From: Fragum whitleyi
Lineage: Eukaryota > Mollusca > Bivalvia > Cardiida > Cardiidae
Length of the DNA stretch: 64,000 bases
NCBI GenBank assembly: GCA_948146395.1
Contig: OX411547.1
Span: 60,948,566-61,012,565 of the forward strand
Reading direction: 5' to 3'
The notes under the pieces: generated by a model
The model's input: the letters and a program-made list of their open reading frames with translations, nothing else
The model's database searches: none
Told to the model about the DNA's origin: nothing
In this document: piece by piece, positions 46,297-56,300 of the stretch
Layout: each line of letters begins with the position of its first letter
Numbering within the stretch: the stretch's first letter is position 1
Program-made: the position numbers and the translations under genes

Positions 46297-46562
46297 AATT
46301 TTGAATTGTCTTATCTTTAATATAAAATTGAATTTAACAGTACCATTTCACTATATTTTTTGTTTATATGTATATATGTTTGCATATATAACTCTTTTTC
46401 AATTCTTTTGATGAAAATTGTTTGTATTTTCATGCTAGATGTGCTAAAATGTTGCAACGAATCATGATATTAACAATTATGTGATGTATATTATCATTGT
46501 AAATGCTAATGATAATTCAAAAAGAAAGATTTATTTCATAAACCTTTCTTTTTTTTTCTTTC
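46297..46562 (+). other. 3' non-coding region of the retrotransposon
   Basis: AT-rich sequence between the end of the RNase H segment and the polypurine tract. No envelope-like or other reading frame was recognised. It ends in a pyrimidine-rich run (about 46541-46562) next to the polypurine tract. Confidence 0.75.
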
Positions 46563-46573
46563 AAGGGGGAAAG
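46563..46573 (+). other. Polypurine tract
   Basis: AAGGGGGAAAG directly precedes the TGTTATG start of the 3' LTR. This is the plus-strand priming site expected at this position, and it is intact. Confidence 0.92.
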
Positions 46574-46726
46574 TGTTATGTATAAGCTATAAATAAACCT
46601 AATGGTATTTACCATGTCTATTTTTAGAATTAGTCTGGGGATTTTCCAATATCTCTTGACACTTTAAGATAATAGATATGTAGAAGATTTTAGGCTTCTT
46701 TGTTCGTGTTACATTGGCACGTAACA
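46574..46726 (+). repeat. 3' LTR, internally deleted (153 bp)
   Basis: The first 120 bp match 40731-40850 and the last 33 bp match 41249-41281, with no difference seen. The 398 bp between are absent, joined at ...GATTTTAG/GCTTC with one ambiguous G. Because the two LTRs are made from one template, the deletion most likely happened after integration, or it is an assembly collapse. It removes the TATA box and the main poly(A) signal. Confidence 0.95.
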
Positions 46727-46730
46727 ATAG
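46727..46730. other. Target-site duplication, right copy (ATAG)
   Basis: Second copy of ATAG, followed directly by GTCCAGCC, the normal start of subunit B. Confidence 0.95.
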
Positions 46731-47587
46731 GTCCAGCCTAAGGGGTAGAAAAACTGCGTACCAAGTCGCCAAAAAGTGAAGAAATTGGGCTTGTTTTGGT
46801 CTTTTCAAACGCGAACCGCATACCCTTCTGCTGTGCTGCCTGACCCGGGCTCGCGCGAGTGACCAGGGGACCATCTGAACCTGCAACGCTCCGAGTTTCG
46901 GGTCGACGGGTCAAGGCAAAGGGGTAGAAAACTGCCTACCAAGTTGCCAACAGTGAAGGCCTTTGGGTTTGTTGGGGTTTTTCAGCAGTGAACCGCGGAC
47001 CCTTGGGCTGAGCGGGCTGACCTGGGCTCGCGCGAGTGACCAGGGGACCACCCGAACCTGCAACATTCCGAGTTTCGGGTCGATCGGTCAAGCCCAAGGG
47101 GTAGAAAACCGCCTGCCAAGTTGCCAACAGTGAAGGCCTTGGGGCTTGTTTTGGTCTTTTCAACAGTGAACCGCATACCCTTCCGCTGTGCGGTCTGACC
47201 TGGGCTCGCGCGAGTGACCACGGGACCACCTGAAGCTGCAACGCTCCGAGTTTCGGGTCGATCAGTCAAGGTCAAGGTCGACCCATTTGGCCAGGTATGC
47301 CAATTTGAGCGGCATAGAGCATTGGCTTCGGCCGTGCGGTCTGATCTGGGCTCGCGCGAGAGACCAGGGGACCACCCCAACCTGCAATGCCCAGAGTTCC
47401 GGGTCGATAGGTCCAGCCTAAGGGGTAGAAAAACTGCGTACCAAGTCGCCAAAAAGTGAAGAAATTGGGCTTGTTTTGGTCTTTTCAAACGCGAACCGCA
47501 TACCCTTCTGCTGTGCTGCCTGACCCGGGCTCGCGCGAGTGACCAGGGGACCATCTGAACCTGCAACGCTCCGAGTTTCGGGTCGAC

Positions 47588-48299
47588 GGGTCAAGGCAAA
47601 GGGGTAGAAAACTGCCTACCAAGTTGCCAACAGTGAAGGCCTTTGGGTTTTTGGGGGTTTTTCAGCAGTGAACCGCAGACCCTTGGGCTGAGCGGGCTGA
47701 CCTGGGCTCGCGCGAGTGACCAGGGGACCACCCGAACCTGCAACATTCCGAGTTTCAGGTCGATCGGTCAAGCCCAAGGGGTAGAAAACCGCCTGCCAAG
47801 TTGCCAACAGTGAAGGCCTTGGGGCTTGTTTTGGTCTTTTCAACAGTGAACCGCATACCCTTCCGCTGTGCGGTCTGACCTGGGCTCGCGCGAGTGACCA
47901 GGGGACCATCTGAACCTGCAATGCTCCGAGTTTCGGGTCGACGGGTCAAGGCAAAGGGGTAGAAAACTGCCTACCAAGTTGCCAACAGTGAAGGCCTTTG
48001 GGTTTGTTGGGGTTTTTCAGCAGTGAACCGCGGACCCTTGGGCTGAGCGGGCTGACCTGGGCTCGCGCGAGTGACCAGGGGACCACCCCCTAACATGCAA
48101 CATTCCGAGTTTCTGGTTGATCGGTCAAGCCCAAGGGGTAGAAAACCGCCTGCCAAGTTGCCAACAGTGAAGGCCTTGGGGCTTGTTTTGGTCTTTTCAA
48201 CAGTGAACCGCATACCCTTCCGCTGTGCGGTCTGACCTGGGCTCGCGCGAGTGACCACGGGACCACCTGAAGCTGCAACGCTCCGAGTTTCGGGTCGAT
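47588..48299. repeat. C-D-C-D doublet, copy 2
   Basis: C (47588), a D/B hybrid (47765-47942), C with the CCCCCTAACATG variant (47943) and D (48122), then A at 48300. It parallels 34610-35321 at an offset of 12,978 bp, or about 6,978 bp once the retrotransposon and its target duplication are removed. Here the switch from D to B lies slightly further upstream, since the core already reads CAGGGGACC. Confidence 0.9.
47943..48121. repeat. Subunit C, CCCCCTAACATG variant (copy 4 of 5)
   Basis: Variant around 48085-48097, within the C-D-C-D doublet and paralogous to the copy at 34965. Confidence 0.88.
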
Positions 48300-48624
48300 C
48301 AGTCAAGGTCAAGGTCGACCCATTTGGCCAGGTATGCCAATTTGAGCGGCATAGAGCATTGGCTTCGGCCGTGCGGTCTGATCTGGGCTCGCGCGAGAGA
48401 CCAGGGGACCACCCCAACCTGCAATGCCCAGAGTTTCGGGTCGATAGGTCCAGCCTAAGGGGTAGAAAAACTGCGTACCAAATCGCCAAAAATTGAAGAA
48501 ATTGGGCTTGTTTTGGTCTTTTCAAACGCGAACCGCATACCCTTCTGCTGTGCTGCCTGACCCGGGCTCGCGCGAGTGACCAGGGGACCATCTGAACCTG
48601 CAACGCTCCGAGTTTCGGGTCGAC

Positions 48625-48803
48625 GGGTCAAGGCAAAGGGGTAGAAAACTGCCTACCAAGTTGCCAACAGTGAAGGCCTTTGGGTTTGTTGGGGTTTTTC
48701 AGCAGTGAACCACGGACCCTTGGGCTGAGCGGGCTGACCTGGGCTCACGCGAGTGACCAGGGGACCACCCCCTAACATGCAACATTCCGAGTTTCGGGTC
48801 GAT
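48625..48803. repeat. Subunit C, CCCCCTAACATG variant (copy 5 of 5)
   Basis: Variant around 48767-48779, paralogous to the copy at 35647. The next A subunit carries the linked GAGACAAGGGG / GCCCCGAG variant. Confidence 0.88.
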
Positions 48804-49661
48804 CGGTCAAGCCCAAGGGGTAGAAAACCGCCTGCCAAGTTGCCAACAGTGAAGGCCTTGGGGCTTGTTTTGGTCTTTTCAACAGTGAACCGCATACCCT
48901 TCCGCTGTGTGGTCTGACCTGGGCTCGCGCGAGTGACCACGGGACCACCTGAAGCTGCAACGCTCCGAGTTTCGGGTCGATCAGTCAAGGTCAAGGTCGA
49001 CCCATTTGGCCAGGTATGCCAATTTGAGCGGCATAGAGCATTGGCTTCGGCCGTGCGGTCTGATCTGGGCTCGCGCGAGAGACAAGGGGACCACCCCAAC
49101 CTGCAATGCCCCGAGTTCCGGGTCGATAGGTCCAGCCTAAGGGGTAGAAAAACTGCGTACCAAGTCGCCAAAAAGTGAAGAAATTGGGCTTGTTTTGGTC
49201 TTTTCAAACGCGAACCGCATACCCTTCTGCTGTGCTGCCTGACCCGGGCTCGCGCGAGTGACCAGGGGACCATCTGAACCTGCAACGCTCCGAGTTTGGG
49301 GTCGACGGGTTAAGGCAAAGGGGTAGAAAACTGCCTACCAAGTTGCCAACAGTGAAGGCCTTTGGGTTTGTTGGGGTTTTTCAGCAGTGAACTGCGGACC
49401 CTTGGGCTGAGCAGGCTGACCTGGGCTCGCGCGAGTGACCAGGGGACCACCCGAACCTGCAACATTCCGAGTTTCGGGTCGATCGGTCAAGCCCAAGGGG
49501 TAGAAAACCGCCTGCCAAGTTGCCAACAGTGAAGGCCTTGGGGCTTGTTTTGGTCTTTTCAACAGTGAACCGCATACCCTTCCGCTGTGCAGTCTGACCT
49601 GGGCTCGCGCGAGTGACCACGGGACCACCTGAAGCTGCAACGCTCCGAGTTTCGGGTCGAT

Positions 49662-50311
49662 CAGTCAAGGTCAAGGTCGACCCATTTGGCCAGGTATGCC
49701 AATTTGAGCGGCATAGAGCATTGGCTTCGGCCGTGCGGTCTGATCTGGTCTCACGCGAGAGACCAGGGGACCACCCCAACCTGCAATGCCCAGAGTTACG
49801 GGTCGATAGGTCCAGCCTAAGGGGTAGAAAAACTGCGTACCAAGTCGCCAAAAAGTGAAGAAATTGGCCTTGTTTTGGTCTTTTCAAACGCGAACCGCAT
49901 ACCCTTCTGCTGTGCTGCCTGACCCGGGCTCGCGCGAGTGACCAGGGGACCATCTGAACCTGCAACGCTCCGAGTTTCGGGTCGATCAGTCAAGGTCAAG
50001 GTCGACCCATTTGGCCAGGTATGCCAATTTGAGCGGCATAGAGCATTGGCTTCGGCCGTGCGGTCTGATCTGGTCTCACGCGAGAGACCAGGGGACCACC
50101 CCAACCTGCAATGCCCAGAGTTCCGGGTCGATAGGTCGAGCCTAAGGGGTAGAAAAACTGCGTACCAAGTCGCCAAAAAGTGAAGAAATTGGGCTTGTTT
50201 TGGTCTTTTCAAACGCGAACCGCATACCCTTCTGCTCTGCTGCCTGACCCGGGCTCGCGCGAGTGACCAGGGGACCATCTGAACCTGCAATGCTCCGAGT
50301 TTCGGGTCGAT
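49662..50311. repeat. A-B-A-B doublet, copy 5
   Basis: Second A at 49987 and C from 50312. Both A cores are the GGTCTCACGCGAGAGACC form. It is paralogous to 36683-37332 at an offset of 12,979 bp. The last B ends GGGTCGATTGGTC, a private change. Confidence 0.92.
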
Positions 50312-53300
50312 TGGTCAAGGCAAAGGGGTAGAAAACTGCCTACCAAGTTGCCAACAGTGAAGGCCTTTGGGTTTGTTGGGGTTTTTCAGCAGTGAACCGC
50401 GGACCCTTGGGCTGAGCGGGCTGACCTGGGCTCGCGCGAGTGACCAGGGGACCACCCGAACCTGCAACATTCCGAGTTTCGGGTCGATCGGTCAAGCCCA
50501 AGGGGTAGAAAACCGCCTGCCAAGTTGCCAACAGTGAAGGCCTTGGGGCTTGTTTTGGTCTTTTCAACAGTGAACCGCATACCCTTCCGCTGTGCGGTCT
50601 GACCTGGGCTCGCGCGAGTGACCACGGGACCACCTGAAGCTGCAACGCTCCGAGTTTCGGGTCGATCAGTCAAGGTCAAGGTCGACCCATTTGGCCAGGT
50701 ATGCCAATTTGAGCGGCATAGAGCATTGGCTTCGGCCGTGCGGTCTGATCTGGGCTCGCGCGAGAGACCAGGGGACCACCCCAACCTGCAATGCCCAGAG
50801 TTCCGGGTCGATAGGTCCAGCCTAAGGGGTAGAAAAACTGCGTACCAAGTCGCCAAAAAGTGAAGAAATTGGGCTTGTTTTGGTCTTTTCAAACGCGAAC
50901 CGCATACCCTTCTGCTGTGCTGCCTGACCCGGGCTCGCACGAGTGACCAGGGGACCATCTGAACCTGCAACGCTCCGAGTTTCGGGTCGACGGGTCAAGG
51001 CAAAGGGGTAGAAAACTGCCTACCAAGTTGCCAACAGTGAAGGCCTTTGGGTTTGTTGGGGTTTTTCAGCAGTGAACCGCGGACCCTTGGGCTGAGCGGG
51101 CTGACCTGGGCTCGCGCGAGTGACCAGGGGACCACCTGAACCTGCAACATTCCGAGTTTCGGGTCGATCGGTCAAGCCCAAGGGGTAGAAAACCGCCTGC
51201 CAAGTTGCCAACAGTGAAGGCCTTGGGGCTTGTTTTGGTCTTTTCAACAGTGAACCGCATACCCTTCCGCTGTGCGGTCTGACCTGGGCTCGCGCCAGTG
51301 ACCACGGGACCACCTGAAGCTGCAACGCTCCGAGTTTCGGGTCGATCAGTCAAGGTCAAGGTCGACCCATTTGGCCAGGTATGCCAATTTGAGCGGCATA
51401 GAGCATTGGCTTCGGCCGTGCGGTCTGATCTGGGCTCGCGCGAGAGACCAGGGGACCACCCCAACCTGCAATGCCCAGAGTTCCGGGTCGATAGGTCCAG
51501 CCTAAGGGGTAGAAAAACTGCGTACCAAGTCGCCAAAAAGTGAAGAAATTGGGCTTGTTTTGGTCTTTTCAAACGCGAACCGCATACCCTTCTGCTGTGC
51601 TGCCTGACCCGGGCTCGCGCGAGTGACCAGGGGACCATCTGAACCTGCAACGCTCCGAGTTTCGGGTCGACGGGTCAAGGCAAAGGGGTAGAAAACTGCC
51701 TACCAAGTTGCCAACAGTGAAGGCCTTTGGGTTTGTTGGGGTTTTTCAGCAGTGAACCGCGGACCCTTGGGCTGAGCGGGCTGACCTGGGCTCGCGCGAG
51801 TGACCAGGGGACCACCCGAACCTGCAACATTCCGAGTTTCGGGTCGATCGGTCAAGCCCAAGGGGTAGAAAACCGCCTGCCAAGTTGCCAACAGTGAAGG
51901 CCTTGGGGCTTGTTTTGGTCTTTTCAACAGTGAACCGCATACCCTTCCGCTGTGCGGTCTGACCTGGGCTCGCGCGAGTGACCACGGGACCACCTGAAGC
52001 TGCAACGCTCCGAGTTTCGGGTCGATCAGTCAAGGTCAAGGTCGACCCATTTGGCCAGGTATGCCAATTTGAGCGGCATAGAGCATTGGCTTCGGCCGTG
52101 CGGTCTGATCTGGGCTCGCGCGAGAGACCAGGGGACCACCCCAACCTGCAATGCCCAGAGTTCCGGGTCGATAGGTCCAGCCTAAGGGGTAGAAAAACTG
52201 CGTACCAAGTCGCCAAAAAGTGAAGAAATTGGGCTTGTTTTGGTCTTTTCAAACGCGAACCGCATACCCTTCTGCTGTGCTGCCTGACCCGGGCTCGCGC
52301 GAGTGACCAGGGGACCATCTGAACCTGCAACGCTCCGAGTTTCGGGTCGACGGGTCAAGGCAAAGGGGTAGAAAACTGCCTACCAAGTTGCCAACAGTGA
52401 AGGCCTTTGGGTTTGTTGGGGTTTTTCAGCAGTGAACCGCGGACCCTTGGGCTGAGCGGGCTGACCTGGGCTTGCGCGAGTGAGCAGGGGACCACCCGAA
52501 CCTGCAACATTCCGAGTTTCGGGTTGATCGGTCAAGCCCAAGGGGTAGAAAACCGCCTGCCAAGTTGCCAACAGTGAAGGCCTTGGGGCTTGTTTTGGTC
52601 TTTTCAACAGTGAACCGCATACCCTTCCGCTGTGCGGTCTGACCTGGGCTCGCGCGAGTGACCACGGGACCACCTGAAGCTGCAACGCTCCGAGTTTCGG
52701 GTTGATCAGTCAAGGTCAAGGTCGACCCATTTGGCCAGGTATGCCAATTTGAGCGGCATAGAGCATTGGCTTCGGCCGTGCGGTCTGATCTGGGCTCGCG
52801 CGAGAGACCAGGGGACCACCCCAACCTGCAATGCCCAGAGTTCCGGGTCGATAGGTCCAGCCTAAGGGGTAGAAAAACTGCGTACCAAGTCGCCAAAAAG
52901 TGAAGAAATTGGGCTTGTTTTGGTCTTTTCAAACGCGAACCGCATACCCTTCTGCTGTGCTGCCTGACCCGGGCTCGCGCGAGTGACCAGGGGACCATCT
53001 GAACCTGCAACGCTCCGAGTTTCGGGTCGACGGGTCAAGGCAAAGGGGTAGAAAACTGCCTACCAAGTTGCCAACAGTGAAGGCCTTTGGGTTTTTGGGG
53101 GTTTTTCAGCAGTGAACCGCAGACCCTTGGGCTGAGCGGGCTGACCTGGGCTCGCGCGAGTGACCAGGGGACCACCCGAACCTGCAACATTCCGAGTTTC
53201 GGGTTGATCGGTCAAGCCCAAGGGGTAGAAAACCGCCTGCCAAGTTGCCAACAGTGAAGGCCTTGGGGCTTGTTTTGGTCTTTTCAACAGTGAACCGCAT

Positions 53301-56300
53301 ACCCTTCCGCTGTGCAGTCTGACCTGGGCTCGCGCGAGTGACCACGGGACCACCTGAAGCTGCAACGCTCCGAGTTTCGGGTCGATCAGTCAAGGTCAAG
53401 GTCGACCCATTTGGCCAGGTATGCCAATTTGAGCGGCATAGAGCATTGGCTTCGGCCGTGCGGTCTGATCTGGGCTCGCGCGAGAGACCAGGGGACCACC
53501 CTAACCTGCAATGCCCAGAGTTCCGGGTCGATAGGTCCAGCCTAAGGGGTAGAAAAACTGCGTACCAAGTCGCCAAAAAGTGAAGAAATTGGGCTTGTTT
53601 TGGTCTTTTCAAACGCGAACCGCATACCCTTCTGCTGTGCTGCCTGACCCGGGCTCGCGCGAGTGACCAGGGGACCATCTGAACCTGCAACGCTCCGAGT
53701 TTCGGGTCGACGGGTCAAGGCAAAGGGGTAGAAAACTGCCTACCAAGTTGCCAACAGTGAAGGCCTTTGGGTTTGTTGGGGTTTTTCAGCAGTGAACCGC
53801 GGACCCTTGGGCTGAGCGGGCTGACCTGGGCTCGCGCGAGTGACCAGGGGACCACCCGAACCTGCAACATTCCGAGTTTCGGGTCGATCGGTCAAGCCCA
53901 AGGGGTAGAAAACCGCCTGCCAAGTTGCCAACAGTGAAGGCCTTGGGGCTTGTTTTGGTCTTTTCAACAGTGAACCACATACCCTTCCGCTGTGCGGTCT
54001 GACCTGGGCTCGCGCGAGTGACCACGGGACCACCTGAAGCTGCAACGCTCCGAGTTTCGGGTCGATCAGTCAAGGTCAAGGTCGACCCATTTGGCCAGGT
54101 ATGCCAATTTGAGCGGCATAGAGCATTGGCTTCGGCCGTGCGGTCTGATCTGGGCTCGCGCGAGAGACCAGGGGACCACCCCAACCTGCAATGCCCAGAG
54201 TTCCGGGTCGATAGGTCCAGCCTAAGGGGTAGAAAAACTGCGTACCAAGTCGCCAAAAAGTGAAGAAATTGGGCTTGTTTTGGTCTTTTCAAACGCGAAC
54301 CGCATACCCTTCTGCTGTGCTGCCTGACCCGGGCTCGCGCGAGTGACCAGGGGACCATCTGAACCTGCAACGCTCCGAGTTTCGGGTCGACGGGTCAAGG
54401 CAAAGGGGTAGAAAACTGCCTACCAAGTTGCCAACAGTGAAGGCCTTTGGGTTTGTTGGGGTTTTTCAGCAGTGAACCGCGGACCCTTGGGCTGAGCGGG
54501 CTGACCTGGGCTCGCGCGAGTGACCAGGGGACCACCCGAACCTGCAACATTCCGAGTTTCAGGTCGATCGGTCAAGCCCAAGGGGTAGAAAACCGCCTGC
54601 CAAGTTGCCAACAGTGAAGGCCTTGGGGCTTGTTTTGGTCTTTTCAACAGTGAACCGCATACCCTTCCGCTGTGCGGTCTGACCTGGGCTCGCGCGAGTG
54701 ACCACGGGACCACCTGAAGCTGCAACGCTCTGAGTTTCGGGTCGATCAGTCAAGGTCAAGGTCGACCCATTTGGCCAGGTATGCCAATTTGAGCGGCATA
54801 GAGCATTGGCTTCGGCCGTGCGGTCTGATCTGGGCTCGCGCGAGAGACCAGGGGACCACCCCAACCTGCAATGCCCAGAGTTCCGGGTCGATAGGTCCAG
54901 CCTAAGGGGTAGAAAAACTGCGTACCAAGTCGCCAAAAAGTGAAGAAATTGGGCTTGTTTTGGTCTTTTCAAACGCGAACCGCATACCCTTCTGCTGTGC
55001 TGCCTGACCCGGGCTCGCGCGAGTGACCAGGGGACCATCTGAACCTGCAACGCTCCGAGTTTCGGGTCGACGGGTCAAGGCAAAGGGGTAGAAAACTGCC
55101 TACCAAGTTGCCAACAGTGAAGGCCTTTGGGTTTGTTGGGGTTTTTCAGCAGTGAACCGCGGACCCTTGGGCTGAGCGGGCTGACCTGGGCTCGCGCGAG
55201 TGACCAGGGGACCACCCGAACCTGCAACATTCCGAGTTTCAGGTCGATCGGTCAAGCCCAAGGGGTAGAAAACCGCCTGCCAAGTTGCCAACAGTGAAGG
55301 CCTTGGGGCTTGTTTTGGTCTTTTCAACAGTGAACCGCATACCCTTCCGCTGTGCGGTCTGACCTGGGCTCGCGCGAGTGACCACGGGACCACCTGAAGC
55401 TGCAACGCTCCGAGTTTCGGGTCGATCAGTCAAGGTCAAGGTCGACCCATTTGGCCAGGTATGCCAATTTGAGCGGCATAGAGCATTGGCTTCGGCCGTG
55501 CGGTCTGATCTGGGCTCGCGCGAGAGACCAGGGGACCACCCCAACCTGCAATGCCCAGAGTTCCGGGTCGATAGGTCCAGCCTAAGGGGTAGAAAAACTG
55601 CGTACCAAGTCGCCAAAAAGTGAAGAAATTGGGCTTGTTTTGGTCTTTTCAAACGCGAACCGCATACCCTTCTGCTGTGCTGCCTGACCCGGGCTCGTGC
55701 GAGTGACCAGGGGACCATCTGAACCTGCAACACTCCGAGTTTCAGGTCCACGGGTCAAGGCAAAGGGGTAGAAAACTGCCTACCAAGTTGCCAACAGTGA
55801 AGGCCTTTGGGTTTGTTGGGGTTTTCAGCAGTGAACCGCGGACCCTTGAGCTGAGCGGGCTGACCTGGGCTCGCGCGAGTGACCAGGGGACCACCGGAAC
55901 CTGCAACATTCCGAGTTTCGGGTCGATCGGTCAAGCCCAAGGGGTAGAAAACCGCCTGCCAAGTTGCCAACAGTGAAGGCCTTGGGGCTTGTTTTGGTCT
56001 TTTCAACAGTGAACCGCATACCCTTCCGCTGTGCGGTCTGACCTGGGCTCGCGCGAGTGACCACGGGACCACCCGAAGCTGCAACGCTCCAAGTTTCGGG
56101 TCGATCAGTCAAGGTCAAGGTCGACCCATTTGGCCAGGTATGCCAATTTGAGCGGCATAGAGCATTGGCTTCGGCCGTGCGGTCTGATCTGGGCTCGCGC
56201 GAGAGACCAGGGGACCACCCCAACCTGCAATGCCCAGAGTTCCGGGTCGATAGGTCCAGCCTAAGGGGTAGAAAAACTGCGTACCAAGTCGCCAAAAAGT

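Larger units (their letters stand above)
40731..46726 (+). mobile_element. Gmr1-like Ty3/gypsy LTR retrotransposon, recent, defective
   Basis: A 5,996-bp AT-rich element inserted in the GC-rich satellite. Order on the plus strand: 5' LTR, tRNA-Pro primer site, gag-protease reading frame, integrase, reverse transcriptase, RNase H, polypurine tract, 3' LTR. Integrase lies upstream of reverse transcriptase, the reverse of ordinary Ty3/gypsy elements, as known for the Gmr1-like group; the SCAN-like capsid agrees. The ends are TGTTA...TAACA with a 4-bp ATAG target duplication. Over the 153 bp still shared the two LTRs appear identical by eye, implying a young insertion. Defects: 398 bp missing from the 3' LTR, a one-base frameshift in RNase H near 46108-46111, and a frame change between gag-protease and pol at 43622. 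No envelope-like frame and no chromodomain are visible. Confidence 0.95.

Noticed and set aside
40731..46726. Endogenous retrovirus, suggested by the tRNA-Pro primer site
   Set aside because: There is no envelope frame, the pol order is integrase before RT, and Gag is Gmr1-like, so it is a Ty3/gypsy retrotransposon. The shared primer site reflects the conserved tRNA.
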